From Natronohydrobacter sp. (GTDB taxonomy: Bacteria; Pseudomonadota; Alphaproteobacteria; Rhodobacterales; Rhodobacteraceae): a stretch of DNA of 6,955 nucleotides. Position 1 is the first letter of the stretch; the number at the start of each line of letters is the position of its first letter. The stretch covers positions 1 to 6,955 of the forward strand of contig SKGU01000163.1 of the NCBI GenBank assembly GCA_007117255.1, written 5' to 3'. The translations under genes were made by a program, and so were the position numbers. Below are positions 1 through 5,473 of this stretch, one piece after another. The notes beneath the pieces were generated by a model. That model saw only the letters and a list, made by a program, of their open reading frames with translations. It did not search any database and had not been told where the DNA came from.

Positions 1-2
1 GC

Positions 3-602
3 CCGCGTCCGGCGGAAGCACCTGACGGGCCGCGCAAATCGGCCCCGCGTGCGGACAAACCGCGCGCTGCTTACACGCCGCGCCCTGCTGATGCGCCCGA
101 AGGCCCCTCCAAGGCCCATGCGCCCGACAAGGCCCGCAGCTTCGGCAAGCCCCGCTTCGATGCAGAGCCACCGGGCGCAGATGCTCGCAAGCCGCGCCAT
201 GACAAGGGCGCGCGCGCAGATGGGGCAGGGCCGAAGAAAACCTATGGTGCAGCGAAACCGCAGGGGGGCAAGGCCGCTGCAAGTTTTGATCGCCCCGGTG
301 GTCCGCGCAGTGCTGGTGCCAAACCTGGCCCCAAACCCGGCTCTAAATTCGGGCGCTCAAACGATCAAAGCCCGCGCTCTGGTGATACAGGCCCGGCCGA
401 AAAACGCAGCACCTTCCGGCCCGGCGCGGCTGATGCGTCACAGCGGATGGAACGTCCAGGTGGTGCAAAGCCACGCACAGGCGGCAAGCCGGGTGCGAAA
501 TTCGGTTCAGGAAAGCCCGGTGGTAAGGGCGGCGCTGGCAAGCCGCGTGGCGTAAAACCCGGTGGCGGTGGTGGATCCGCCCCACCGCGGCGCAAACCCT
601 GA
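3..602 (+). CDS. C-terminal basic disordered tail of a truncated protein, probably an RNA-acting enzyme
   Basis: This reading frame is open from the left edge to a TGA at 600-602, giving 199 residues with no start codon near the beginning, so the gene starts outside the window. The sequence has no Leu, Ile, Cys or Trp, one Met and one Val, and is almost entirely Lys, Arg, Pro, Gly, Ala, Ser and Asp, with many KP, KPG and GKP repeats that become denser towards the end (GGKPGAKFGSGKPGGKGG). That is an intrinsically disordered, RNA-binding-like tail and not a folded domain. In Alphaproteobacteria such tails follow the catalytic part of RluB/RsuA-type pseudouridine synthases and DEAD-box RNA helicases; which one this is cannot be told here. 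The other open frame on this strand (from 49) encodes an implausible Arg/Met/Ala-rich product. A strong terminator follows 13 bases after the stop, which supports this frame as the real gene end. Confidence 0.8.
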   Translation, partial: PRPAEAPDGPRKSAPRADKPRAAYTPRPADAPEGPSKAHAPDKARSFGKPRFDAEPPGADARKPRHDKGARADGAGPKKTYGAAKPQGGKAAASFDRPGGPRSAGAKPGPKPGSKFGRSNDQSPRSGDTGPAEKRSTFRPGAADASQRMERPGGAKPRTGGKPGAKFGSGKPGGKGGAGKPRGVKPGGGGGSAPPRRKP

Positions 603-615
603 CCAGGATATGACA

Positions 616-649
616 ACGACAGGCCCACGCGGCCTGTCGTTTTTGTTTT
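616..649 (+). terminator. Intrinsic terminator after the basic-tail gene
   Basis: A perfect 10-bp stem (ACGACAGGCC at 616-625 pairing with GGCCTGTCGT at 631-640), with a 5-base CACGC loop, runs straight into TTTTTGTTTT at 640-649. This is a textbook rho-independent terminator for the + strand gene ending at 602. It abuts the stop codon of the convergent lipoprotein (649-651). On the minus strand the same stem lacks a good T-run, so it should work mainly in the + direction. Confidence 0.92.
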
Positions 650-1116
650 CAGCGGTTCACGCTGCGCGCGTTCTCGGCCCCGCGCACCACGATGCGTCGC
701 ACACCCGCAAGACGCGCGCTGGAAATCTTGACCCCGGCGGTGACACTGCGCGATGCTTCAGTCGATTGCGGGGTCTGGCCGCGCGGGGCGGCGGCCACGA
801 ATTCGTATATCAATGCGCCATCAAGCGGGCGTTCATTATTGACCGGTCGCAATTCGACATCCCAGTGGCCTTGTGTTGTCGTGACCCCAGTGGCGCGTAA
901 AAGCGCACCACCTGTGGTCTGGATAACCTCCATCTCGCTGACAACAGGCACCAGCAGGCGGCGATCCGTCTCGGTTGCCCAGCCACCGGCAGGCACAAGG
1001 GTTTCCGTGCTGTCGCGGCCGAACCAGTTCATCGGGTTCAGGCGCGATGTGCTCATGGACCCGCAGGCCCCCAGACCCAGCACCAAGGCAAGAGCGGCAA
1101 GAAGGGGCTTGTGCAT
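649..1116 (-). CDS. Small hypothetical lipoprotein
   Basis: The product is 155 residues. Residues 1-18 form a short lipoprotein signal: MHK, a run of Leu/Ala/Val/Gly, then the lipobox L-G-A-C with Cys18 as the lipidated residue. Ser follows the Cys at +3 with Gly at +2, so outer-membrane sorting is more likely than inner-membrane retention. The start at 1116 is supported by GGAAGG seven bases upstream of the ATG. The mature part begins with a segment rich in Ser, Asn and Pro (SRLNPMNWFGR), then an apparently soluble beta-rich domain ending in basic residues (VRRIVVRGAENARSVNR). I recognise it only as resembling small uncharacterised lipoproteins of Rhodobacterales; no function can be assigned. 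It is transcribed away from sufE, with a 200-base divergent gap, and ends against the terminator of the preceding convergent gene. Confidence 0.85.
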   Translation of the reverse strand: MHKPLLAALALVLGLGACGSMSTSRLNPMNWFGRDSTETLVPAGGWATETDRRLLVPVVSEMEVIQTTGGALLRATGVTTTQGHWDVELRPVNNERPLDGALIYEFVAAAPRGQTPQSTEASRSVTAGVKISSARLAGVRRIVVRGAENARSVNR

Positions 1117-1316
1117 TCGGAGTCCTTCCGGTTGACCGACAAAAATGACTTTCCCTTGGCCTAGCGCAATATCTGCGCTTTGAAAAGTGTCTCGGACCGC
1201 CTGTGCTGTGATGTGCGCAGGGTTTTTGCCCGATCTTTGTGCCAGACCCGTGTGGGCTGGACCTTTGGGGCGGTTGCAACTACCTAGAAAGCGTCAAACG
1301 AGGAAAGGCAGCGCGC
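1117..1316. promoter_or_regulatory. Divergent intergenic region between the lipoprotein and sufE, with a short palindrome
   Basis: These 200 bases separate two divergent genes and must carry promoters for both. I see no convincing -35/-10 pair for either. The one clear structure is an inverted repeat at 1163-1179, AGCGCA-ATATC-TGCGCT, with perfect 6-base arms and an AT-rich 5-base centre. It could be an operator or part of the minus-strand promoter area, about 50 bases upstream of the lipoprotein start. On the + side, AGGAAAGG at 1301-1308 is the ribosome binding site of sufE. Confidence 0.35.
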
Positions 1317-1742
1317 ATGGCCACATCCGCCTTCGAGGAAATCGCCGAAACCTTTGACTTTCTGGACGACTGGGAAGACAGGTATCGCCACGTCATCGAA
1401 CTTGGCCGCGCGATGCCTGAAATGGAAGACGCGCTCAAAACCCCTGCCACCAAGGTTGATGGCTGCGCCAGTCAGGTCTGGCTGCACCCGGTGCTGTCGG
1501 GCGAGGGCGCGCAGGCGCGTTTCGATTTCAAGGGTGACAGCGATGCCATGATCGTGCGCGGCCTGATTGCCGTGCTGCATGCGCTATATGCCGGGCTGAG
1601 CGTGGACGAAGTGCGCCGCGTCGATGCCATGGCCGAACTCGCGCGGCTGGGGCTGGACGAACACCTGTCCTCGCAACGCTCCAATGGGTTGCGTGCCATG
1701 GTCGAGCGTATCCGCATCGTCGCCGAGCGGGCTGCGGCGTGA
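1317..1742 (+). CDS. sufE: SufE-family sulfur acceptor for Fe-S cluster assembly
   Basis: SufE takes the persulfide sulfur from the cysteine desulfurase SufS and passes it to the SufBCD scaffold in the cytoplasm during Fe-S cluster assembly. The product is 141 residues, the usual SufE length. The N-terminal half has the family pattern, with FDFLDDWEDRYRHVIELGR followed by the active-site segment KVDGCASQVWL. Cys50 there matches the sulfur-carrying cysteine of E. coli SufE (Cys51). The central DSDAMIVRGLIAVL stretch and the C-terminal LGLDEHLSSQRSNGL segment are also typical. The ATG at 1317 is chosen because AGGAAAGG lies 8 bases upstream and the protein then begins at the expected place; an upstream extension in the same frame has no family support. 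The gene stands apart from any suf operon here. It overlaps the TSUP transporter gene by four bases, so the two are probably co-transcribed. Confidence 0.95.
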   Translation: MATSAFEEIAETFDFLDDWEDRYRHVIELGRAMPEMEDALKTPATKVDGCASQVWLHPVLSGEGAQARFDFKGDSDAMIVRGLIAVLHALYAGLSVDEVRRVDAMAELARLGLDEHLSSQRSNGLRAMVERIRIVAERAAA

Positions 1743-2560
1743 GCCATGATCCCGCGCTTCTGGCACAGCTTCTGGCCTTGCTGATGGTGATCGGCGCTTT
1801 CGCCGGGGTTCTGGCGGGGTTGCTGGGTGTGGGCGGCGGTATCCTGCTGGTGCCCGCGTTTTTCTACGCCTTCACAGCACTTGGCTATGCCGGGCCGCAA
1901 CTGATGCAGATCTGCCTTGCGACCTCGCTGGCAACGATTGTGGTCACGTCCATGCGGTCGGTGCAAAGCCACCACCGCAAGGGGGCAGTGGACTGGGACA
2001 TCCTGCGCGGCTGGGCGCTGGCCATCGGCGTGGGCGCGGTGATTGGCGTGCTGGTGGCGTCAATGCTGCGATCGATCATCCTGCAGGGGATTTTCGGGGT
2101 GTTGGGCGTTCTGGTGGGGCTGTATCTGGCCTTTGGGCGCGCGGAATGGCGTCTGGGCTCGGTCATGCCCAAGGGGCCTGTGCGCGCTGTCGTGGGGTGG
2201 TTCATCGGGTTTTTGTCCGTACTCATGGGCATTGGTGGCGGGTCTTTCGCTGTGCCGCTGCTGACGCTTTACGGCGTGCCGATTCACAGGGCTGTGGGCA
2301 GCGCATCGGGCTTTGGCTTGCTGATCGCCTTGCCTGCGGTGGTGGGCTTTGCCTTTCTCAGTGTCGAGAACCCGCCGCCGCTGTCGCTGGGCGCGGTCAA
2401 TCTGCCGGGCTTTGGCATCGTCATTGTCATGACCTTTCTGACCGCCCCACTGGGTGCGCGGTTGGCGCATAGCATGAACCCCAAGCCGTTGAAGCGCTTC
2501 TTTGCGTTATTCATCATGGTGATGGCGTTGAACATGCTTCGCAAGGCGCTTGGGTTCTGA
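1739..2560 (+). CDS. TSUP (TauE/SafE) family membrane permease, possible sulfite/sulfonate exporter
   Basis: This is a 273-residue, very hydrophobic protein of the inner membrane. It has the two-repeat architecture of the TSUP (formerly DUF81) family. The first repeat contains GVLAGLLGVGGGILLVPAF (about residues 23-41) and the second GFLSVLMGIGGGSFAVPLL (about 156-174), both carrying the hallmark G-hG-GGG-VP pattern. Roughly eight membrane segments can be picked out, with a polar loop (SVQSHHRKGAVDW) after the first repeat. Characterised members export sulfite, sulfoacetate or related organosulfur compounds; the substrate here is unknown. The start is GTG at 1739, embedded in GTGA, so its first four bases are also the end of sufE, the arrangement of translational coupling; there is no strong separate ribosome binding site. 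Neighbouring sufE makes a sulfur-related role attractive, but that is inference from position. Confidence 0.9.
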   Translation: MSHDPALLAQLLALLMVIGAFAGVLAGLLGVGGGILLVPAFFYAFTALGYAGPQLMQICLATSLATIVVTSMRSVQSHHRKGAVDWDILRGWALAIGVGAVIGVLVASMLRSIILQGIFGVLGVLVGLYLAFGRAEWRLGSVMPKGPVRAVVGWFIGFLSVLMGIGGGSFAVPLLTLYGVPIHRAVGSASGFGLLIALPAVVGFAFLSVENPPPLSLGAVNLPGFGIVIVMTFLTAPLGARLAHSMNPKPLKRFFALFIMVMALNMLRKALGF

Positions 2561-2580
2561 GGTCGCGCCGGGCGCGGGCG

Positions 2581-2610
2581 GTGTATTTGAGTATTTTTGG
2601 CAAGATGAAA
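2581..2610 (+). other. AT-rich intergenic motif of the Rhodobacterales type
   Basis: The 116-base gap between the TSUP gene and fabD begins GC-rich and then contains GTATTTGAGTATTTTTGG followed by CAAGATGAAA. From memory, near-identical strings (GAGTATTT, a few bases, CAAGATGAA) are common just downstream of genes in Rhodobacterales genomes, often after a GC-rich run as here. Its function is not known to me; a transcription-end signal or small repeat are both possible. It does not form a strong stem-loop by eye. Confidence 0.4.
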
Positions 2611-2676
2611 CAGCTCACTTGCAGGCATTGACGCTTTGCGGCACATCAGGCGCAAGCAGGACAAAGGGAGCAGACT

Positions 2677-3606
2677 ATGAGCCGTGCATTTGTTTTTCCG
2701 GGCCAGGGGGCACAGACGATCGGTATGGGGCGCGCATTGGCTGACGCTTATCCGACTGCGAAAGCGGTGTTCGATGAGGTGGACGACGCGCTTGGTGAAA
2801 ACCTGTCCTCCTTGATCTGGGAAGGTGATATCGCTGATCTGACCCTGACCGCGAATGCTCAGCCTGCACTGATGGCGACCTCGCTGGCCGCCATGCGCGC
2901 CTTGGAGGCCGAAGGTGTGAAGGTGACGGATGCGGCTTTTGTGGCGGGGCATTCGCTGGGGGAATATTCCGCGCTTGCTGCCAGTGGGGCTTTGGCTGTG
3001 GCCGATGCTGCGCGGCTGTTGCGCATCCGGGGCCGTGCGATGCAAGACGCCGTGCCTGTGGGTGTGGGCGCGATGGCGGCCCTTCTGGGGCTGGATTTCG
3101 CGACCGCGCAGGACATCGCGCGTGAGGCCGCGCAGGGTGAAGTGTGTCAGGCGGCCAATGACAATGACCCCGCACAGGTGGTCGTGTCGGGCCATAAGGC
3201 TGCGGTGGAGCGCGCGGTCGAGATCGCGAAAGCACGCGGGGCCAAACGTGCACTGCTACTGCCGGTCTCTGCGCCGTTTCACTGCGCGCTGATGCAGCCT
3301 GCTGCCGATGCCATGGCGGCAGCGCTGGCCGATGTTACCCTGCATGCGCCTGCGGTGCCGCTGGTGGCCAATGTGCGTGCCTGTGCCGTGACAGACCCTG
3401 AGGAGATCCGTGCGTTGCTGGTTGATCAGGTCACAGGCTCGGTGCGCTGGCGCGAATCCGTGGCATGGATGGCTGGTCAGGGGGTGGCGGAATTCTGGGA
3501 AATCGGTGCGGGCAAGGCGCTGTCGGGAATGATCAAGCGGATTGCGCGTGACAGCGCGACACGCGCTATCGGCGCCCCGGCGGATATTGCCGCGTTGAAA
3601 GCCTGA
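2677..3606 (+). CDS. fabD: Malonyl-CoA:ACP transacylase
   Basis: FabD moves the malonyl group from malonyl-CoA to acyl carrier protein, supplying the extender unit for type II fatty-acid synthesis in the cytoplasm. The 309 residues match the normal family length. Visible features are the N-terminal FVFPGQGAQ with Gln11 of the oxyanion hole, the nucleophile elbow GHSLGEY with Ser93, the malonate-binding Arg118 in IRGRAMQDAVP, the NDNDPAQVVVSG core segment, and catalytic His202 in SAPFHCALM. All key residues are present, so the enzyme should be active. The ATG at 2677 has GGGAG six bases upstream. A TTGACG resembling a -35 box lies at 2628-2633, but no good -10 follows, so the promoter is unplaced. 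fabD is followed by a convergent lipoprotein gene and not by fabG or acpP on the same strand. Confidence 0.97.
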   Translation: MSRAFVFPGQGAQTIGMGRALADAYPTAKAVFDEVDDALGENLSSLIWEGDIADLTLTANAQPALMATSLAAMRALEAEGVKVTDAAFVAGHSLGEYSALAASGALAVADAARLLRIRGRAMQDAVPVGVGAMAALLGLDFATAQDIAREAAQGEVCQAANDNDPAQVVVSGHKAAVERAVEIAKARGAKRALLLPVSAPFHCALMQPAADAMAAALADVTLHAPAVPLVANVRACAVTDPEEIRALLVDQVTGSVRWRESVAWMAGQGVAEFWEIGAGKALSGMIKRIARDSATRAIGAPADIAALKA

Positions 3607-3623
3607 GCGCGCCTGCGCTCAGG
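3602..3623. terminator. Shared hairpin holding both convergent stop codons
   Basis: CCTGAGCGC (3602-3610) and GCGCTCAGG (3615-3623) form a perfect 9-bp stem with a 4-base GCCT loop. The left arm contains the fabD stop TGA (3604-3606) and the right arm contains the stop of the minus-strand lipoprotein (TCA at 3619-3621, read as TGA). Neither side is followed by a real T-run, only GGCTTTC on the minus side, so it is at best a weak bidirectional terminator or a 3'-end protecting hairpin. Confidence 0.6.
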
Positions 3624-4179
3624 GGATGATCCGGTTGTATTTCACTCCGGCCAGCGATGCGCCCGCCATGATGCCGGATTGCCCGAACACAACCGCGATG
3701 ACAGGCGAGAACTGGGTTGTCGTCTCAGTGCCCATGGAGCCGCCCTGTGTGGGTGTCGCATAGCGCAGATCGGCGCTTGCGGCCCAGCCCGGCGAGTAGC
3801 GGAAATCCGACAGCGCCTGTTCGGTCATGAAGAACAGCGCATGCGCGTATTGCTGCGCGCCTGCCTGCAATCCGAAGCTGGCACGGGTGGCGGAATAGTA
3901 ATCCACCGTGGCGTCATTGATGCGCAATGCACCGCGACCATAGGCCCCGCCGACAAACAACCCGCCTTCGGTCACGACAGGGATATAGAGGATGCCGCGC
4001 GCGTTCTGGAACAATTCGCCAAGTGAGGGATAATTTGTGCGCAGGTAGTCGCGCGCTGCATCGACGCGCGCATCAAGATCGGCTGCGCCTGCGCTGCCAA
4101 TTGCGTTTGAACAGCCTGCCAGCGATGTGATCGCGGCCAGACCGGAAATTGCGAATACCCGCCGGTTCATCTGGGTCAT
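3619..4179 (-). CDS. SYLF/Ysc84-domain lipoprotein
   Basis: The product is 186 residues from the ATG at 4179. Residues 1-23 are a lipoprotein signal with Arg6-Arg7, a hydrophobic stretch and the lipobox L-A-G-C, so Cys23 is lipidated. Ser at +2 points to the outer membrane. The rest, from about residue 35, matches the SYLF (Ysc84/DUF500) domain: AARDYLRTNYPSLGELFQNA, GILYIPVV, GGAYGRGAL, ASFGLQAGAQQYAHALFFMT and the closing GVKYNRI. SYLF domains bind phospholipids in eukaryotes; bacterial lipoprotein versions are poorly characterised. I chose 4179 because AGAGG lies six bases upstream. A TTG at 4194 would add five residues without a better ribosome binding site, and an ATG at 4170 lacks one. 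It lies 153 bases downstream of hemB on the same strand and may be partly co-transcribed. Confidence 0.87.
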   Translation of the reverse strand: MTQMNRRVFAISGLAAITSLAGCSNAIGSAGAADLDARVDAARDYLRTNYPSLGELFQNARGILYIPVVTEGGLFVGGAYGRGALRINDATVDYYSATRASFGLQAGAQQYAHALFFMTEQALSDFRYSPGWAASADLRYATPTQGGSMGTETTTQFSPVIAVVFGQSGIMAGASLAGVKYNRIIP

Positions 4180-4291
4180 GCTCTGCCTCTGCAACTGCTG
4201 ATCGGTGCCTTGCGCACTCTTGATCCTGAAGCAATAGCGCGGAATGCCCCCTTTGTCACCCTTGCGTGTGGCGCTTGCGCAAAGATAGGCG

Positions 4292-4327
4292 AGGCTTCGC
4301 CATGCGAAGCCTGCAGTTTTTGCAGGC
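4292..4327 (-). terminator. Two overlapping, mutually exclusive hairpins after hemB
   Basis: AGGCTTCGC (4292-4300) pairs with GCGAAGCCT (4304-4312) in a 9-bp stem. GCCTGCA (4309-4315) pairs with TGCAGGC (4321-4327) in a 7-bp stem around a GTTTT loop. They share bases 4309-4312, so both cannot form completely at once. In the hemB transcript (minus strand) the 7-bp hairpin is made first, five bases after the stop, then the 9-bp one, which is followed only by CGCCTATCTTT. A hemB terminator is the likely role, possibly leaky into the SYLF lipoprotein gene. Confidence 0.45.
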
Positions 4328-4332
4328 CGGAG

Positions 4333-5325
4333 TCAGCCCTTCAGTGCGGCGGCCACGCGTGGGGCGAAATAGCTCAGCACGCCGTCGCAGCCTGCGCGTT
4401 TGAAGGCAATCAGGCTCTCCAGCATGACCTTGTCGCCATCAAGCCAGCCATTTTGTGCCGCAGCCATCAGCATCGCATATTCGCCCGACACCTGATAGGC
4501 GAAGGTCGGGCACTGGAAGCGGTCTTTGACGGCGCGACAGATATCCAGATAGGGCATGCCAGGCTTGACCATGACCATATCAGCGCCCTCGGACAGATCG
4601 CGCGCCACGCAGGCAAGGGCCTCTTCGCGGTTGGCCGGGTTGATCTGATAGGTGGCCTTGTCGCCCACCAGCCGTGCGCCTGCGCCGACAGCATCGCGGA
4701 AGGGTCCGTAGAAGCCGGAGGCAAATTTCGCGGCATAGGACAGGATGGCGACATCGCTGTGGCCCTCGGCCTCCAGCGCCATGCGAAGCGCGCCGATGCG
4801 CCCATCCATCATGTCCGACGGGCCAAGGATGTCGGCGCCTGCTTCGGCCTGCGCCAGACCCATCTTCACCAGCGCCTCGACCGTCTGGTCATTGACGATC
4901 TCGCCATCCACCACAAAGCCATCATGGCCGTTGGCGTTATAAGGGTCCAGCGCGATATCGGTCATCACCATCATATCGGGCAGTTCGGATTTCAGGGCAC
5001 GAATGGCGCGGTTGGTCAGGTTGTCGGGGTTCCAGGCTTCTTCGCAGGTTTCAGTGCGAAGGGCCTGATCCGTATAGGGAAACAGGCAGATTGCAGGGAT
5101 ACCAAGACTATGGGCCTGCTCGGCTGCTTTCAGCATCCGGTCCAGTGACAGGCGGCTGACACCGGGCAGGGAGGCGATGGGTTCTTCGACATTCTCGCCA
5201 TCGCGGATGAAGACAGGCCAGATCAGGTCACGGGCTGACAGACCATGCTCCTGCACCATCTCGCGCAGGGCGCGGGTGCGGCGCAGGCGGCGCAGGCGGG
5301 CAGCGGGGAAGGGGGCTGGGGTCAT
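4333..5325 (-). CDS. hemB: Porphobilinogen synthase (delta-aminolevulinic acid dehydratase)
   Basis: HemB condenses two 5-aminolevulinate molecules into porphobilinogen, the shared precursor of haem, bacteriochlorophyll and cobalamin, in the cytoplasm. With the start at 5325 it has 330 residues, the usual size. The two Schiff-base lysines are visible: Lys200 in SYAAKFASGFYGPF and Lys254 in MVMVKPGMPYLD. The segment at residues 122-136, TDIALDPYNANGHDG, is where zinc enzymes carry three cysteines; here they are Asp123, Ala125 and Asp127/Asp135-type residues, the DxALDx signature of zinc-independent forms. The ATG at 5325 is preferred because GAAAGG lies about nine bases upstream and the protein then starts MTPAPFPAAR-LRRLRR, as in relatives. 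An in-frame ATG at 5364 lacks a ribosome binding site and adds an atypical leader. Transcribed divergently from the RAYT gene. Confidence 0.97.
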   Translation of the reverse strand: MTPAPFPAARLRRLRRTRALREMVQEHGLSARDLIWPVFIRDGENVEEPIASLPGVSRLSLDRMLKAAEQAHSLGIPAICLFPYTDQALRTETCEEAWNPDNLTNRAIRALKSELPDMMVMTDIALDPYNANGHDGFVVDGEIVNDQTVEALVKMGLAQAEAGADILGPSDMMDGRIGALRMALEAEGHSDVAILSYAAKFASGFYGPFRDAVGAGARLVGDKATYQINPANREEALACVARDLSEGADMVMVKPGMPYLDICRAVKDRFQCPTFAYQVSGEYAMLMAAAQNGWLDGDKVMLESLIAFKRAGCDGVLSYFAPRVAAALKG

Positions 5326-5398
5326 GGGGATGGGCCTTTCGACTATGCAGGGACTTCGTGCCATGTGCGGGACGGGAATGGAAGCCCTCTCGGCTGGG

Positions 5399-5430
5399 GT
5401 AGGGTGCGTGGCTCAAGCCACGCACCCTAC
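5399..5430. repeat. REP-like palindrome, left of the RAYT gene
   Basis: GTAGGGTGCGTGGCT at 5399-5413 is the exact reverse complement of 5416-5430, with only CA between; in practice a 14-bp stem with a TCAA loop. It begins with GTAG, the tetranucleotide that known RAYT proteins recognise beside REP hairpins. There is no T-run on either side, so it is not a normal terminator. It sits in the 148-base divergent gap between hemB and the RAYT gene, 43 bases upstream of the RAYT start. It shares its GTA(G/A)GGTGCGTG arm with the palindrome at 5937-5965. Confidence 0.85.
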
Positions 5431-5473
5431 GATGCTTCACGCAATCTTAACCAAAATGCGCGACGCTCCTGCC

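Noticed and set aside
49..555. Open frame of 168 codons on the + strand
   Set aside because: Its Arg/Met/Ala-rich product is a shadow of the GC-rich basic-tail gene. The frame starting at base 3 has the coherent KPG-repeat composition and ends just before a terminator.
2550..2744. 64-codon frame bridging the TSUP end and fabD start
   Set aside because: It overlaps the conserved fabD start in another frame, and its sequence is explained by the intergenic motif.
2284..3195. 303-codon minus-strand frame across the TSUP and fabD genes
   Set aside because: It spans two solid + strand genes and their gap. The His/Arg/Gln-rich translation has no domain character.
4180..4194. TTG start extending the SYLF lipoprotein by five residues
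   Set aside because: The ATG at 4179 has AGAGG at six bases, and the signal peptide is complete from there.
4210..5148. 312-codon open frame antisense to hemB
   Set aside because: It lies opposite a complete, conserved hemB, has a His/Cys-rich product with no recognisable domain, and arises from codon bias on the opposite strand.
5326..5364. Upstream ATG extending hemB by 13 residues
   Set aside because: There is no ribosome binding site before 5364, whereas the ATG at 5325 has one and gives the usual N-terminus.
5399..5430. Reading this palindrome as an ordinary intrinsic terminator
   Set aside because: It sits between divergent genes, has no T-run on either side, and shares its arm with the palindrome at the RAYT 3' end, so a REP element is the better explanation.
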